Below the pieces are notes generated by a model, which made no database searches, had not been told where the DNA came from, and worked only from the letters and a program-made list of their open reading frames with translations. The position numbers and the translations under genes are program-made. DNA of 64,000 nt from LMUY01 sp965276785 (lineage in GTDB: Bacteria; Pseudomonadota; Alphaproteobacteria; Acetobacterales; Acetobacteraceae). How positions within the stretch are numbered: position 1 is the stretch's first letter; each line of letters begins with the position of its first letter. The stretch covers positions 3,472,001-3,536,000 of the forward strand of contig OZ255629.1 in NCBI GenBank assembly GCA_965276785.1, in the 5' to 3' direction. Positions 8,726 through 15,595 of this stretch are shown piece by piece.

Positions 8726-9337
8726 TTGATTTCGCGTTTTGCGTTGCTCGGCCTGTCGCTCGCGGGCGCAGGTCTGGTGTCTGGCTGTACCGGCATGGGC
8801 GTGTTTTTCGATCACACGACGAAGTGGTTCGATGAAAACCCGAATTCGCCCGCTGGCAGCAGCGAGACGTTCCGGACCATCCGTGGCGAACCGGTGGATG
8901 TTCCGCCGCTGCAGCCGGAGCAGGGCAATGTTTGGCCGGAGAACCAAGGGCCCGACCAGACTCTGCAAGACTTGGAGCGGCAACAGTCGGAGGAAATCCG
9001 CCGTGGCGCCGTGCAGACCGGGACGGCCCCTCCGCTAGGGCCGAACCCGCAGGTGAACCGTGCCAATGGCGCCGACCGGGGATTGCCGCCGCCGACGATG
9101 CCGCCGGGGGGGCCGCCGCCCAATCTTGGCGGCCCATTGCAGCGCACGCCTAATGGCCCGGCGCTGAACACGACGGGAGGCACCCGCACCCAAGGCTATC
9201 GCGGGCTGGGCAACAGATCGGCGAACCCTGGCGCGGGCAGCCCGGGCGGGGGCAGCGTGCTGGTACCGAATGGCAATGGCACGAGCACGCTGATTGGCCC
9301 GGACGGCAGTGTGCAGACCGTGCCAACCAAGCCGTGA
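8726..9337 (+). CDS. Proline/glycine-rich lipoprotein of unknown function
   Basis: 203 residues starting at TTG 8726. A signal peptide ends in the lipobox VSGC at about residue 21, so the mature protein should be acylated at that cysteine and membrane anchored. The rest is low-complexity, rich in Pro, Gly, Asn and Gln (for example PPPTMPPGGPPPNLGGP) with no recognisable catalytic domain. It sits between pgsA and moaD. The TTG start is chosen because it gives a full lipoprotein signal and no better start is seen. Function unknown. Confidence 0.7.
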   Translation: MISRFALLGLSLAGAGLVSGCTGMGVFFDHTTKWFDENPNSPAGSSETFRTIRGEPVDVPPLQPEQGNVWPENQGPDQTLQDLERQQSEEIRRGAVQTGTAPPLGPNPQVNRANGADRGLPPPTMPPGGPPPNLGGPLQRTPNGPALNTTGGTRTQGYRGLGNRSANPGAGSPGGGSVLVPNGNGTSTLIGPDGSVQTVPTKP

Positions 9338-9344
9338 CCATGCC

Positions 9345-9602
9345 TTGCCCCTGAAAGTGCTCTACTTCGCGCGGTTGCGCGAGCGGATGGGACGGGCGGA
9401 GGAGGCGCTGGCACTGGCTGCCGGCGTGGCGACGGTGGGAGAACTCGCGGCTTGGCTGCGGGCGCGGGATGCGGCGGGCGCAGCGGCGTTCGCCGATCTT
9501 GCGACAGTACGAGCTGCGGTCAATCAAGCACTCGCGCCACCGGACACGCTGTTGGCGGATGGGGACGAGGTGGCGTTCTTTCCACCCGTGACCGGCGGAT
9601 GA
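9345..9602 (+). CDS. moaD: Molybdopterin synthase small subunit MoaD
   Basis: 85 residues from TTG 9345 (PLKVLYFARLRERMG is the typical MoaD start). The protein has a ubiquitin-like fold and ends in the obligatory Gly-Gly (FFPPVTGG), whose terminal glycine is converted to a thiocarboxylate that supplies sulfur for molybdopterin. Its TGA overlaps the ATG of moaE, indicating translational coupling. The product may serve the molybdenum hydroxylase encoded at 15.6-17.9 kb. Confidence 0.92.
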   Translation: MPLKVLYFARLRERMGRAEEALALAAGVATVGELAAWLRARDAAGAAAFADLATVRAAVNQALAPPDTLLADGDEVAFFPPVTGG

Positions 9603-10051
9603 CGCCGACCGTGCGGGTGCAGGAGACGGATTTCAACCTGGCGGCCGAGTTTGCCATGCTGACCGCCGGGCGCACCGATGCGGGTGGTATCGGCAGCTTT
9701 ATCGGGGTGGTGCGGGAAGATCCGGCGCATCGGCTGGAACGCCTGGTGTTGGAGCATTACCCGGGCATGACGGAAGCGGCGATGATGGCCATCGCCAGCG
9801 AGGCGGCGTCGCGATGGAACCTGCTCGGCTGCACGCTGATCCACCGGGTGGGGGCGTTGCGGCCGGGCGCCAACATCGTGCTGGTGCTGGCGGCGGCGGC
9901 GCATCGAGCGGCGGCGCTGGAGGCGGTGGCGTTCCTGATCGACTGGCTGAAGACGCGGGCGCCGTTCTGGAAGCACGAGACGTTTCAGGACGGCACATCG
10001 CGCTGGGTGGAGGCGCGGGCGGCCGATGACGAGGCGGCGGCGCGCTGGTGA
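9599..10051 (+). CDS. moaE: Molybdopterin synthase catalytic subunit MoaE
   Basis: 150 residues from ATG 9599, overlapping the moaD stop. Recognisable family blocks are GGIGSFIGVVRED near residue 30, LVLEHYPGMTEAAM, LIHRVGALRPG and, near the C-terminus, KTRAPFWKHE with the catalytic lysine. MoaE and MoaD form the heterotetramer that converts cyclic pyranopterin monophosphate to molybdopterin. Its stop overlaps the GTG of the following membrane-protein gene. Confidence 0.94.
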   Translation: MTPTVRVQETDFNLAAEFAMLTAGRTDAGGIGSFIGVVREDPAHRLERLVLEHYPGMTEAAMMAIASEAASRWNLLGCTLIHRVGALRPGANIVLVLAAAAHRAAALEAVAFLIDWLKTRAPFWKHETFQDGTSRWVEARAADDEAAARW

Positions 10052-11496
10052 AAGCGGCCGGTTGGGTGGGGGCTGGCGCTGTGCTGCTGCTCTGGCCCGC
10101 TTTGGTGAACGGCTACCCGGTCGTGTTCAGCGACACGGCGGCGCTGGAAGCGATGGGGCTGGAACCGACGATCGGCTGGGACAAGCCCTGGGTGTATGGG
10201 CCGCTCAGCGTGATGTTCCATGTGGGGCTGTCGTTATGGGGCGTGGCGCTGGGGCAGGCGCTCGCGTTGAGCGCGGTGGTGTGGCTGGCGGGGCGGATGG
10301 TTGGGCTGCGCGGCGGCGTTTGGCATGGGGTGGTGTGCTGCGTGCTGACTGTGGGGAGCGCGGCGCCGTGGTTCGCCAGCTTCATCATGCCCGATGTGCT
10401 CGCGCCGGTGACGGTGTTGTGCTTGTTCCTGTTGGGGTGGGGCGGCGATGTCCAGCGAGCGCAAGACGAGCGCAGCGCAACGCTCATGGGCGGACTTGCA
10501 AGGGACGTTCATGGTGCCAAGGACTTGAGCGTAGCGGCGGTGGCCGTGCTTGCGGCGATCTCCATCGCGTCGCATCTGACGCATCTGGTGATCGCAGCGG
10601 CCTGCTTGGGGGTGGTCCTGCTCACCCGGCCGCGACGCTTCCTGCTGTGTGCCGCCCCGCTCGTAGCGGCATTGGCTTGGCTGGTGGCGTGCAACGTGGT
10701 TGGCAACGGGGTGGCGGCGGTGTCGCCGTACGGCTCGGTGTTTGCCCTGGCTCGGCTGCAGGCGGACGGGCCGGCGGTGGACTATCTCCATACGGTTTGT
10801 CCACAGGCCAAGCTACGGCTGTGCCGTTGGGTGGATCGCTTGCCACTCGATAGCGACGCCTTCCTGTGGGATCCAGACGGACCGATGTGGGCCGGCGGTT
10901 TCGGCCCTACCCTGCTGGCGCCGGAGGCCTCTGCAGTCGTGCGCGCTACGGTGGAGTTCGAGCCGTGGCAGGTGGCCGGCGCCGCCGCGCGCAATACGCT
11001 GCGGCAACTGGGGCGCAACCGTGTGGGGGACACGCTGGGGCCGCAGTATCTCAACGCCACGGTCGGGCTGCTGTTGCGCACCTATTTTCCGGCAGCGGAG
11101 CAGGCGCGGTTCGCCCGCTCTCGGCAAGTGGCTGGGATGTTGCCGGCGGTGGCGGCACCGCTCGCGGGGCTGCGGGCGGCTTTGCTGGCGGCAGGCGCGG
11201 CAGGAACGCTGGCCGCGACGCTGGCTTGGCGGCGCTGGCCTGCTCTGGCGGGCTTGGCCGGGCTGGTGCTGGCGGGCGTGCTGGCCAACGCGTTTGCCAC
11301 GGGGGCGTTATCGGGGCCGCACGACCGTTACGGGGCGCGGATCGCCTGGCTGGTGCTGCTGCCGCCGCTCTATGCGCTACTCGCGCTCGGTTTGCAGCGA
11401 GGCGATGTAGCGTTTGGCCGAGCGGGCGACGACGGCCTGGGCGCGGTCACGGGTGACCCGGCCGAAAAAGGCACCATAGATCCGGTCGTATCGTAG
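10048..11496 (+). CDS. Polytopic membrane protein of unknown function
   Basis: Up to 482 residues from GTG 10048, whose first bases overlap the moaE stop, so it is probably translated with moaDE. At least eight hydrophobic segments are visible (for example WVGAGAVLLLWPALVNG and LAGLAGLVLAGVLANAFA) with a large loop containing the charged blocks PDGPMWAGGFGP and QVAGAAARNTLRQLG. The pattern resembles membrane glycosyltransferase-like proteins, but I see no diagnostic motif. A hydrophilic 25-residue island at about residues 133-158 splits two membrane helices. The last 40 codons overlap the convergent metallo-hydrolase gene and may not be an original part of the protein. Confidence 0.65.
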   Translation: MKAAGWVGAGAVLLLWPALVNGYPVVFSDTAALEAMGLEPTIGWDKPWVYGPLSVMFHVGLSLWGVALGQALALSAVVWLAGRMVGLRGGVWHGVVCCVLTVGSAAPWFASFIMPDVLAPVTVLCLFLLGWGGDVQRAQDERSATLMGGLARDVHGAKDLSVAAVAVLAAISIASHLTHLVIAAACLGVVLLTRPRRFLLCAAPLVAALAWLVACNVVGNGVAAVSPYGSVFALARLQADGPAVDYLHTVCPQAKLRLCRWVDRLPLDSDAFLWDPDGPMWAGGFGPTLLAPEASAVVRATVEFEPWQVAGAAARNTLRQLGRNRVGDTLGPQYLNATVGLLLRTYFPAAEQARFARSRQVAGMLPAVAAPLAGLRAALLAAGAAGTLAATLAWRRWPALAGLAGLVLAGVLANAFATGALSGPHDRYGARIAWLVLLPPLYALLALGLQRGDVAFGRAGDDGLGAVTGDPAEKGTIDPVVS

Positions 11497-12189
11497 CGGC
11501 GCGACCGCGGCCACGACCCGGCGCACCGAGCCTTCGGAAAGCGGAATGAAGTTTGGGAAGCTCCACATGAAGCTGACCCAGCCGCTCGGCACCACCTGCA
11601 CGATGTCTCCAACCAGTAGGGCGCCGCGCCCCTCGGCTCCGCCCGGCCAATGGAGGATGGTGCCCCCGGGATAGTGGCCGCCGGCGCGGACCAGGCGCAG
11701 GCCGCCGGGCAGGTCCATCACATCGCCCTGCCAGAACTTCAGGCGGGGCGAGCCGCGCATCACCCATTGGCAGTCGGCCTCGTGCAAGTAGACGGAGCAG
11801 TCGAACGCCTCGGCCCAGTCTACCATGGCGGTGTAGTAATGCGGGTGGGAGACGGCGATGCCGGCTAAGCCGCCGAGCGCCTGGATGGCAGCGATGGCCG
11901 CCGGGTCGAGCAGGGAGACGCAGTCCCATAGGATGTTGCCCGCCGGCGTGCGGAGCAACAGGGCGCGCTGGCCGATGCCGAAGCCGGGGGCGATACCAAG
12001 CCCGACCAAGCCGGGCTCCTCCTCCCGCAGGATGGTGAAATGGGTGGTGCGGAGGGCGTCCTGAGTGGTCCAGGCTTGGCCGCCGGAATCGGCGTACTGG
12101 CGTTCCTCGGCGCAGATCGCACAGGCAGCAGGCGGGTCGGGAGAGGGCTCGGATTGGGTGCCGCAGGCGGTGCAGATGAACGCCGGCAC
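11377..12189 (-). CDS. Metallo-beta-lactamase-fold hydrolase with N-terminal zinc ribbon
   Basis: 270 residues. The N-terminus carries a rubredoxin/zinc-ribbon-like pair, CTACG and CAICAEE, followed by an MBL-like fold: ALLLRTPAGNILWDCVSLL, then SHPHYYTAMVDWAE in place of the canonical HxHxDH, then GGHYPGGTILHW and LLVGDIVQV. The replacement of the Asp-His pair by Tyr-Thr suggests altered metal binding, although this variant recurs in a subfamily I have seen annotated simply as MBL-fold hydrolase. Substrate unknown. It ends inside the convergent membrane-protein gene and starts three bases after ilvE ends, so the two are probably co-transcribed. Confidence 0.75.
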   Translation of the reverse strand: MPAFICTACGTQSEPSPDPPAACAICAEERQYADSGGQAWTTQDALRTTHFTILREEEPGLVGLGIAPGFGIGQRALLLRTPAGNILWDCVSLLDPAAIAAIQALGGLAGIAVSHPHYYTAMVDWAEAFDCSVYLHEADCQWVMRGSPRLKFWQGDVMDLPGGLRLVRAGGHYPGGTILHWPGGAEGRGALLVGDIVQVVPSGWVSFMWSFPNFIPLSEGSVRRVVAAVAPLRYDRIYGAFFGRVTRDRAQAVVARSAKRYIASLQTERE

Positions 12190-12192
12190 CGG

Positions 12193-13146
12193 TCAGTCGA
12201 CCACGCGCGCCACATCCTTCGGGGAGAGGCGCACAAGCTTCTCGTAATCGGTGAGAAGCGTGTCGGTAATGCGGCCGGGCGTGTAGTCGTACTGAGCGAT
12301 CTGGCGCACCGGGGTGACTTCCGCGGCGGTGCCGACCAGGAAGACTTCGCTGGCGTGGGCCATTTCGGCCGGCATAATGGCGCGTTCCACCATCTTGATT
12401 TGGTGGCGCCGGGCGAGGGCGCCCACCGCCTTGCGGGTGATGCTGTCGAGAAAGCAATCCGGGGTGGGGGTATGGACCTCGCCGTTGAACACGAAGCAGA
12501 TGTTGGCGCCGGTGCCTTCGGCGACCTGGCCGCGCCAATCCAGCATCAAGGCGTCGTCCCAGCCCTCGGCTTCGGCCTTATGCTTGGCCATAGTGCCGAT
12601 CATGTACATGCCGGCGGCTTTGGCGGCGGTGGGCGCGGTGTCGGGTGGGGGACGCTTCCACTCGGCCATACCCAGGCGCACGCCGCTCATTCGGTCATCG
12701 CCAAACAGGTTTGGCCAGGCCCAGCAGGCGATGGCGAGATGGATTTTAGTGTTCTGCGCCGAGACGGAGAGTTGTTCGGAGCCGCGCCAGGCGATCGGGC
12801 GGACATAGGCATCCACCAAGCCATTGGCTTCGATCACCTGTTGGCACGCGGCGTCGATCTGGTCGGCGGTGTAGGGTATTTCGAAGCCGAGGATGCGGGC
12901 GGAGGCGATCAGGCGGTCCGTATGGGCGCGGAGCATGAAGATATTGCCGCCATAAGCCCTCTCCCCTTCGAACACGCCGCTGGCATAGTGCAGCCCATGC
13001 GACAGCACATGCAGCTTGGCGTCGCGCCAAGGGACAAGGTGGCCATCCCACCAGATCTGGCCGTCGCGGTCGTCAAAAGGAAGTAGCGCCAACTTGCCAT
13101 GTCCTGCGAAAGATTGTTGCTCTAACAAGGCCAAGGCTATGGCCAC
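12193..13146 (-). CDS. ilvE: Branched-chain amino-acid aminotransferase
   Basis: 317 residues, class-IV PLP aminotransferase. Family blocks include IWWDGHLVPWRDAKLHV, ASGVFEGERAYGG, the PLP-binding lysine K176 in TAPTAAKAAGMYM, and the cofactor-phosphate loop around EGTGANICFVF. It interconverts leucine, isoleucine and valine with their 2-oxo acids. The start at 13146 gives a slightly long N-terminus; a later TTG near 13092 is possible. It is divergent from the MarR/response-regulator pair with a 48-base gap. Confidence 0.92.
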   Translation of the reverse strand: MAIALALLEQQSFAGHGKLALLPFDDRDGQIWWDGHLVPWRDAKLHVLSHGLHYASGVFEGERAYGGNIFMLRAHTDRLIASARILGFEIPYTADQIDAACQQVIEANGLVDAYVRPIAWRGSEQLSVSAQNTKIHLAIACWAWPNLFGDDRMSGVRLGMAEWKRPPPDTAPTAAKAAGMYMIGTMAKHKAEAEGWDDALMLDWRGQVAEGTGANICFVFNGEVHTPTPDCFLDSITRKAVGALARRHQIKMVERAIMPAEMAHASEVFLVGTAAEVTPVRQIAQYDYTPGRITDTLLTDYEKLVRLSPKDVARVVD

Positions 13147-13194
13147 AATTACGAAGCGTCAAGAAAACTGCCGAAATGGGAGCGTAGACCTGCC

Positions 13195-13710
13195 ATGTCC
13201 GGATTAAAGGTGGAGCGATCCGCCACGCCGCAAGCTGGCGCCGCCTTGCTGTTTTTGCGGGAGGAGCAGATGCGGCTGGCGCAGGACCTGTTCTTCTTTG
13301 CCTATCGCGACCTCACTGCCAGCGCGGACGCTATTCTGGAAGAGCTTGGATTGGGCCGGGCGCATCACCGGGCGCTGCACTTTATCGGGCGCAACCCGTC
13401 GATGACGGTGGGGGATTTGCTGGGGATCCTGCGCATCACCAAGCAGAGCCTGGCGCGGGTCCTGAACGAACTGGTGCGGTTGGGTTATGTGACCCAGGCG
13501 CCGGGGCGGCAAGACCGGCGGCAGCGGCTGCTGAGCCTCACGGAGGAAGGTCAGTCGCTGGAGCGGCGGTTGTTTGAAGCGCAACGGGAACGGCTGGCAG
13601 CGGCCTACCGGGAGGCGGGCGGCGCCTCGGTGGAGGGGTTCGGGCGAGTGATGCGCGCGATTATGGCGGCGCCTGCACGCCTCTACCTGGATCGTGGGCC
13701 ACGGCGTTGA
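13195..13710 (+). CDS. MarR-family transcriptional regulator (PetP-like)
   Basis: 171 residues, ATG 13195. Winged-helix features are clear: HHRALHFIGRNPSMTVGDLL, the recognition region LRITKQSLARVLNELVRLGYV and a wing with PGRQDRRQRLLSLTEEG. It overlaps the start of a response-regulator gene by four bases. This MarR plus OmpR-type pair resembles PetP/PetR of Rhodobacter capsulatus, where the pair lies next to the cytochrome bc1 genes. Here it is divergent from ilvE. The target and ligand are unknown, and the PetP identification is by arrangement and resemblance only. Confidence 0.85.
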   Translation: MSGLKVERSATPQAGAALLFLREEQMRLAQDLFFFAYRDLTASADAILEELGLGRAHHRALHFIGRNPSMTVGDLLGILRITKQSLARVLNELVRLGYVTQAPGRQDRRQRLLSLTEEGQSLERRLFEAQRERLAAAYREAGGASVEGFGRVMRAIMAAPARLYLDRGPRR

Positions 13711-14444
13711 GCGGTTCCGCTCACGGGGTTGGCAGCGGTTCTGCTCACGGGGTTGGAGGCGGTTCTGCGCATGTGCTGGTGGTGGATGACGACGATCGGT
13801 TACGCCGGCTGCTGCAGCGTTACCTGGCGGAGAACGGATTTCGCGTCACCACTGCGGAGAACGTGGCCGGCGCGCGGTTGCAGATGCGCTCGATGCACCC
13901 CGATCTGGTGGTGCTGGACGTGATGATGCCGGGGGAGACCGGGCTTGACTTGACCGAGTCGATGCGGGCTGAGGACTCAAACGTGCCTGTGCTGTTGCTG
14001 ACGGCAAAGGGCACGCCGGAGGACCGTATCGCCGGGTTTGAGGCGGGGGCCGACGACTATTTGGCCAAGCCGTTCGACCCCTATGAGTTGGTGCTGCGCA
14101 TCCGCGCCATGCTACGGCGGGTGAGCACGGCGGCGGAACCGGTAACGGAGGTGAGGCTCGGCCGGCTGGTGTTCGACACGGTGCGCGGGGAACTCACTGG
14201 GCAAGAGGGCGTGGTGCATTTGACCGGCGGCGAGGTGGCGCTGCTAACGCTGCTGGCGCGGGCGCCGGGCGAGGTGCTGTCGCGCGAGGCAATCGCGCAG
14301 GCGCTGGGGATGGATGAGGCGGGGGAACGGGCGATCGACGTGCAAGTGACCCGGCTGCGTCGCAAGCTAGAGGTGGACCCGCGGGAGCCGCGTTTTCTGC
14401 ACACGGTGCGCGGACGCGGTTATGTGTTGAAGCCTGGGCTATGA
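13707..14444 (+). CDS. OmpR-family response regulator (PetR-like), orphan
   Basis: 245 residues from TTG 13707, overlapping the MarR stop. Receiver domain about 22-140: acidic cluster VVDDDD, phospho-acceptor D71 in VVLDVMMPG, conserved Thr in LLLTAKG and Lys in LAKPFD. The C-terminal winged helix of OmpR type ends in TVRGRGYVLKPG. The first 21 residues are a repetitive Ser-Gly-Ala-His extension produced by a 24-bp tandem repeat. No histidine kinase is encoded nearby, so it is an orphan or pairs with a distant kinase. Confidence 0.9.
   Translation: MSGSAHGVGSGSAHGVGGGSAHVLVVDDDDRLRRLLQRYLAENGFRVTTAENVAGARLQMRSMHPDLVVLDVMMPGETGLDLTESMRAEDSNVPVLLLTAKGTPEDRIAGFEAGADDYLAKPFDPYELVLRIRAMLRRVSTAAEPVTEVRLGRLVFDTVRGELTGQEGVVHLTGGEVALLTLLARAPGEVLSREAIAQALGMDEAGERAIDVQVTRLRRKLEVDPREPRFLHTVRGRGYVLKPGL
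13710..13772 (+). repeat. 24-bp tandem repeat encoding SGSAHGVG units
   Basis: Two full 24-base units (13710-13733 and 13734-13757, two mismatches) and a partial third (13758-13772) lie in frame at the very start of the response-regulator gene. Each unit encodes SGSAHGVG. Unit gain or loss would lengthen or shorten the N-terminus without a frameshift. Confidence 0.85.
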
Positions 14445-14467
14445 GATTGAGTGATCGCCAGTGCAGC

Positions 14468-15460
14468 CTATTGGTCTCGGTAACCGCCGGGGTTGGCTTC
14501 TCGCCACCTGTATGCGGTGCGGACGATCTTGGTCAGGTCGGCGAAACGAGGCGCCCAGCCGGCTTCAGCCTTGATGCGGTCGGCGGCGGCGACCAGAACC
14601 GCCGGGTCGCCGGGCCGGCGGTCTCCGAAGCGGACTGGCACGGGACGGCCGCCAACCGCCTCCACTGCGGCAATGACCTCACGGACCGAGTGGCCCTGGC
14701 CGTTGCCGAGATTATAGGTCACGCTCCGGCTCGCCAACTGGCGTAGCGCGCAGAGATGGGCTTCGGCGAGGTCGGTGACGTGGACATAATCGCGGATGCA
14801 GGTGCCGTCCGGCGTCGGATAGTCAGTGCCGAAGACGGTTATGGCGTCGCGGCGGCCCAGCGCTGCGTCGATGACCAGGGGAATCAGATGAGATTCGGGG
14901 TCGTGGTCCTCACCGATGCGGCCATGCGGGTCGGCTCCGGCGGCGTTGAAGTAGCGCAGGCAGGCGGAACGCAAGCCGAAGCGTTCGCCGGCCCAGAACA
15001 AGGCGCGCTCGATCATCAGCTTGCTTTCGCCGTAAGGCGAGCTGGGGCGGATTGTGGCGTCTTCCGGTATGGGCACAGTGTCCGGCTCGCCGAACAGATT
15101 GGCGGTCGAGGATAGGATGAAGCGGCGGACGCCGTGGCGGATGGCGGCGTCGATGAGGGTGAAGCCGCCACCGGCGTTGTCGCTGAGATAGCGGAGCGGC
15201 TGCTGCATGCTCTCGCCGACGAGGGAAAGGGCGGCGAAATGGAACATGGCGTGCCATTCGTGGCCGGCGAGAACACTGTCCATGGCGGCCGGGTCGTTCA
15301 CGTCCGCCACGACGAGGTCCACGCCGGGGGGCAAGGCGGCGCGATGGCCCTGGCGTAAACTGTCCACCACGGTCACGGCGGCGCCGTTGCGGACCAGTAG
15401 ATCCACCATATGGCTGCCAACATAGCCGGCACCGCCGGTGACAAGGAAGCGTTCGGCCAA
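14468..15460 (-). CDS. galE: UDP-glucose 4-epimerase
   Basis: 330 residues, close to the 338 of E. coli GalE. The NAD-binding TGGAGYVGSH opens the Rossmann fold; the catalytic Ser-Thr region is ILSSTANLFG and the Tyr-Lys pair is YGESK. The blocks LRYFNAAGADP, GTCIRDYVHVTDLAEAH and YNLGNGQGHSV are typical of GalE and not of general epimerases. It interconverts UDP-glucose and UDP-galactose for exopolysaccharide or lipopolysaccharide. Convergent with the response regulator. Confidence 0.93.
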   Translation of the reverse strand: MAERFLVTGGAGYVGSHMVDLLVRNGAAVTVVDSLRQGHRAALPPGVDLVVADVNDPAAMDSVLAGHEWHAMFHFAALSLVGESMQQPLRYLSDNAGGGFTLIDAAIRHGVRRFILSSTANLFGEPDTVPIPEDATIRPSSPYGESKLMIERALFWAGERFGLRSACLRYFNAAGADPHGRIGEDHDPESHLIPLVIDAALGRRDAITVFGTDYPTPDGTCIRDYVHVTDLAEAHLCALRQLASRSVTYNLGNGQGHSVREVIAAVEAVGGRPVPVRFGDRRPGDPAVLVAAADRIKAEAGWAPRFADLTKIVRTAYRWREANPGGYRDQ

Positions 15461-15595
15461 GCTCAGTCCTCCTTGTACCCGGGCATGCTCGCGGACCTGT
15501 GTACAAGAAGCCGGTTAACAAAATCAAACCGGGTTGGGAGGTTTTATGTCAGCGTTGCAGCCCCAAGATGTTGCGGAGCAACAGGAGAGCTTGCC

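Noticed and set aside
10450..10530. Hydrophilic island inside the membrane protein, possibly a mobile palindromic insertion
   Set aside because: Only short imperfect stems are visible and a second copy was not seen; it may be an ordinary loop.
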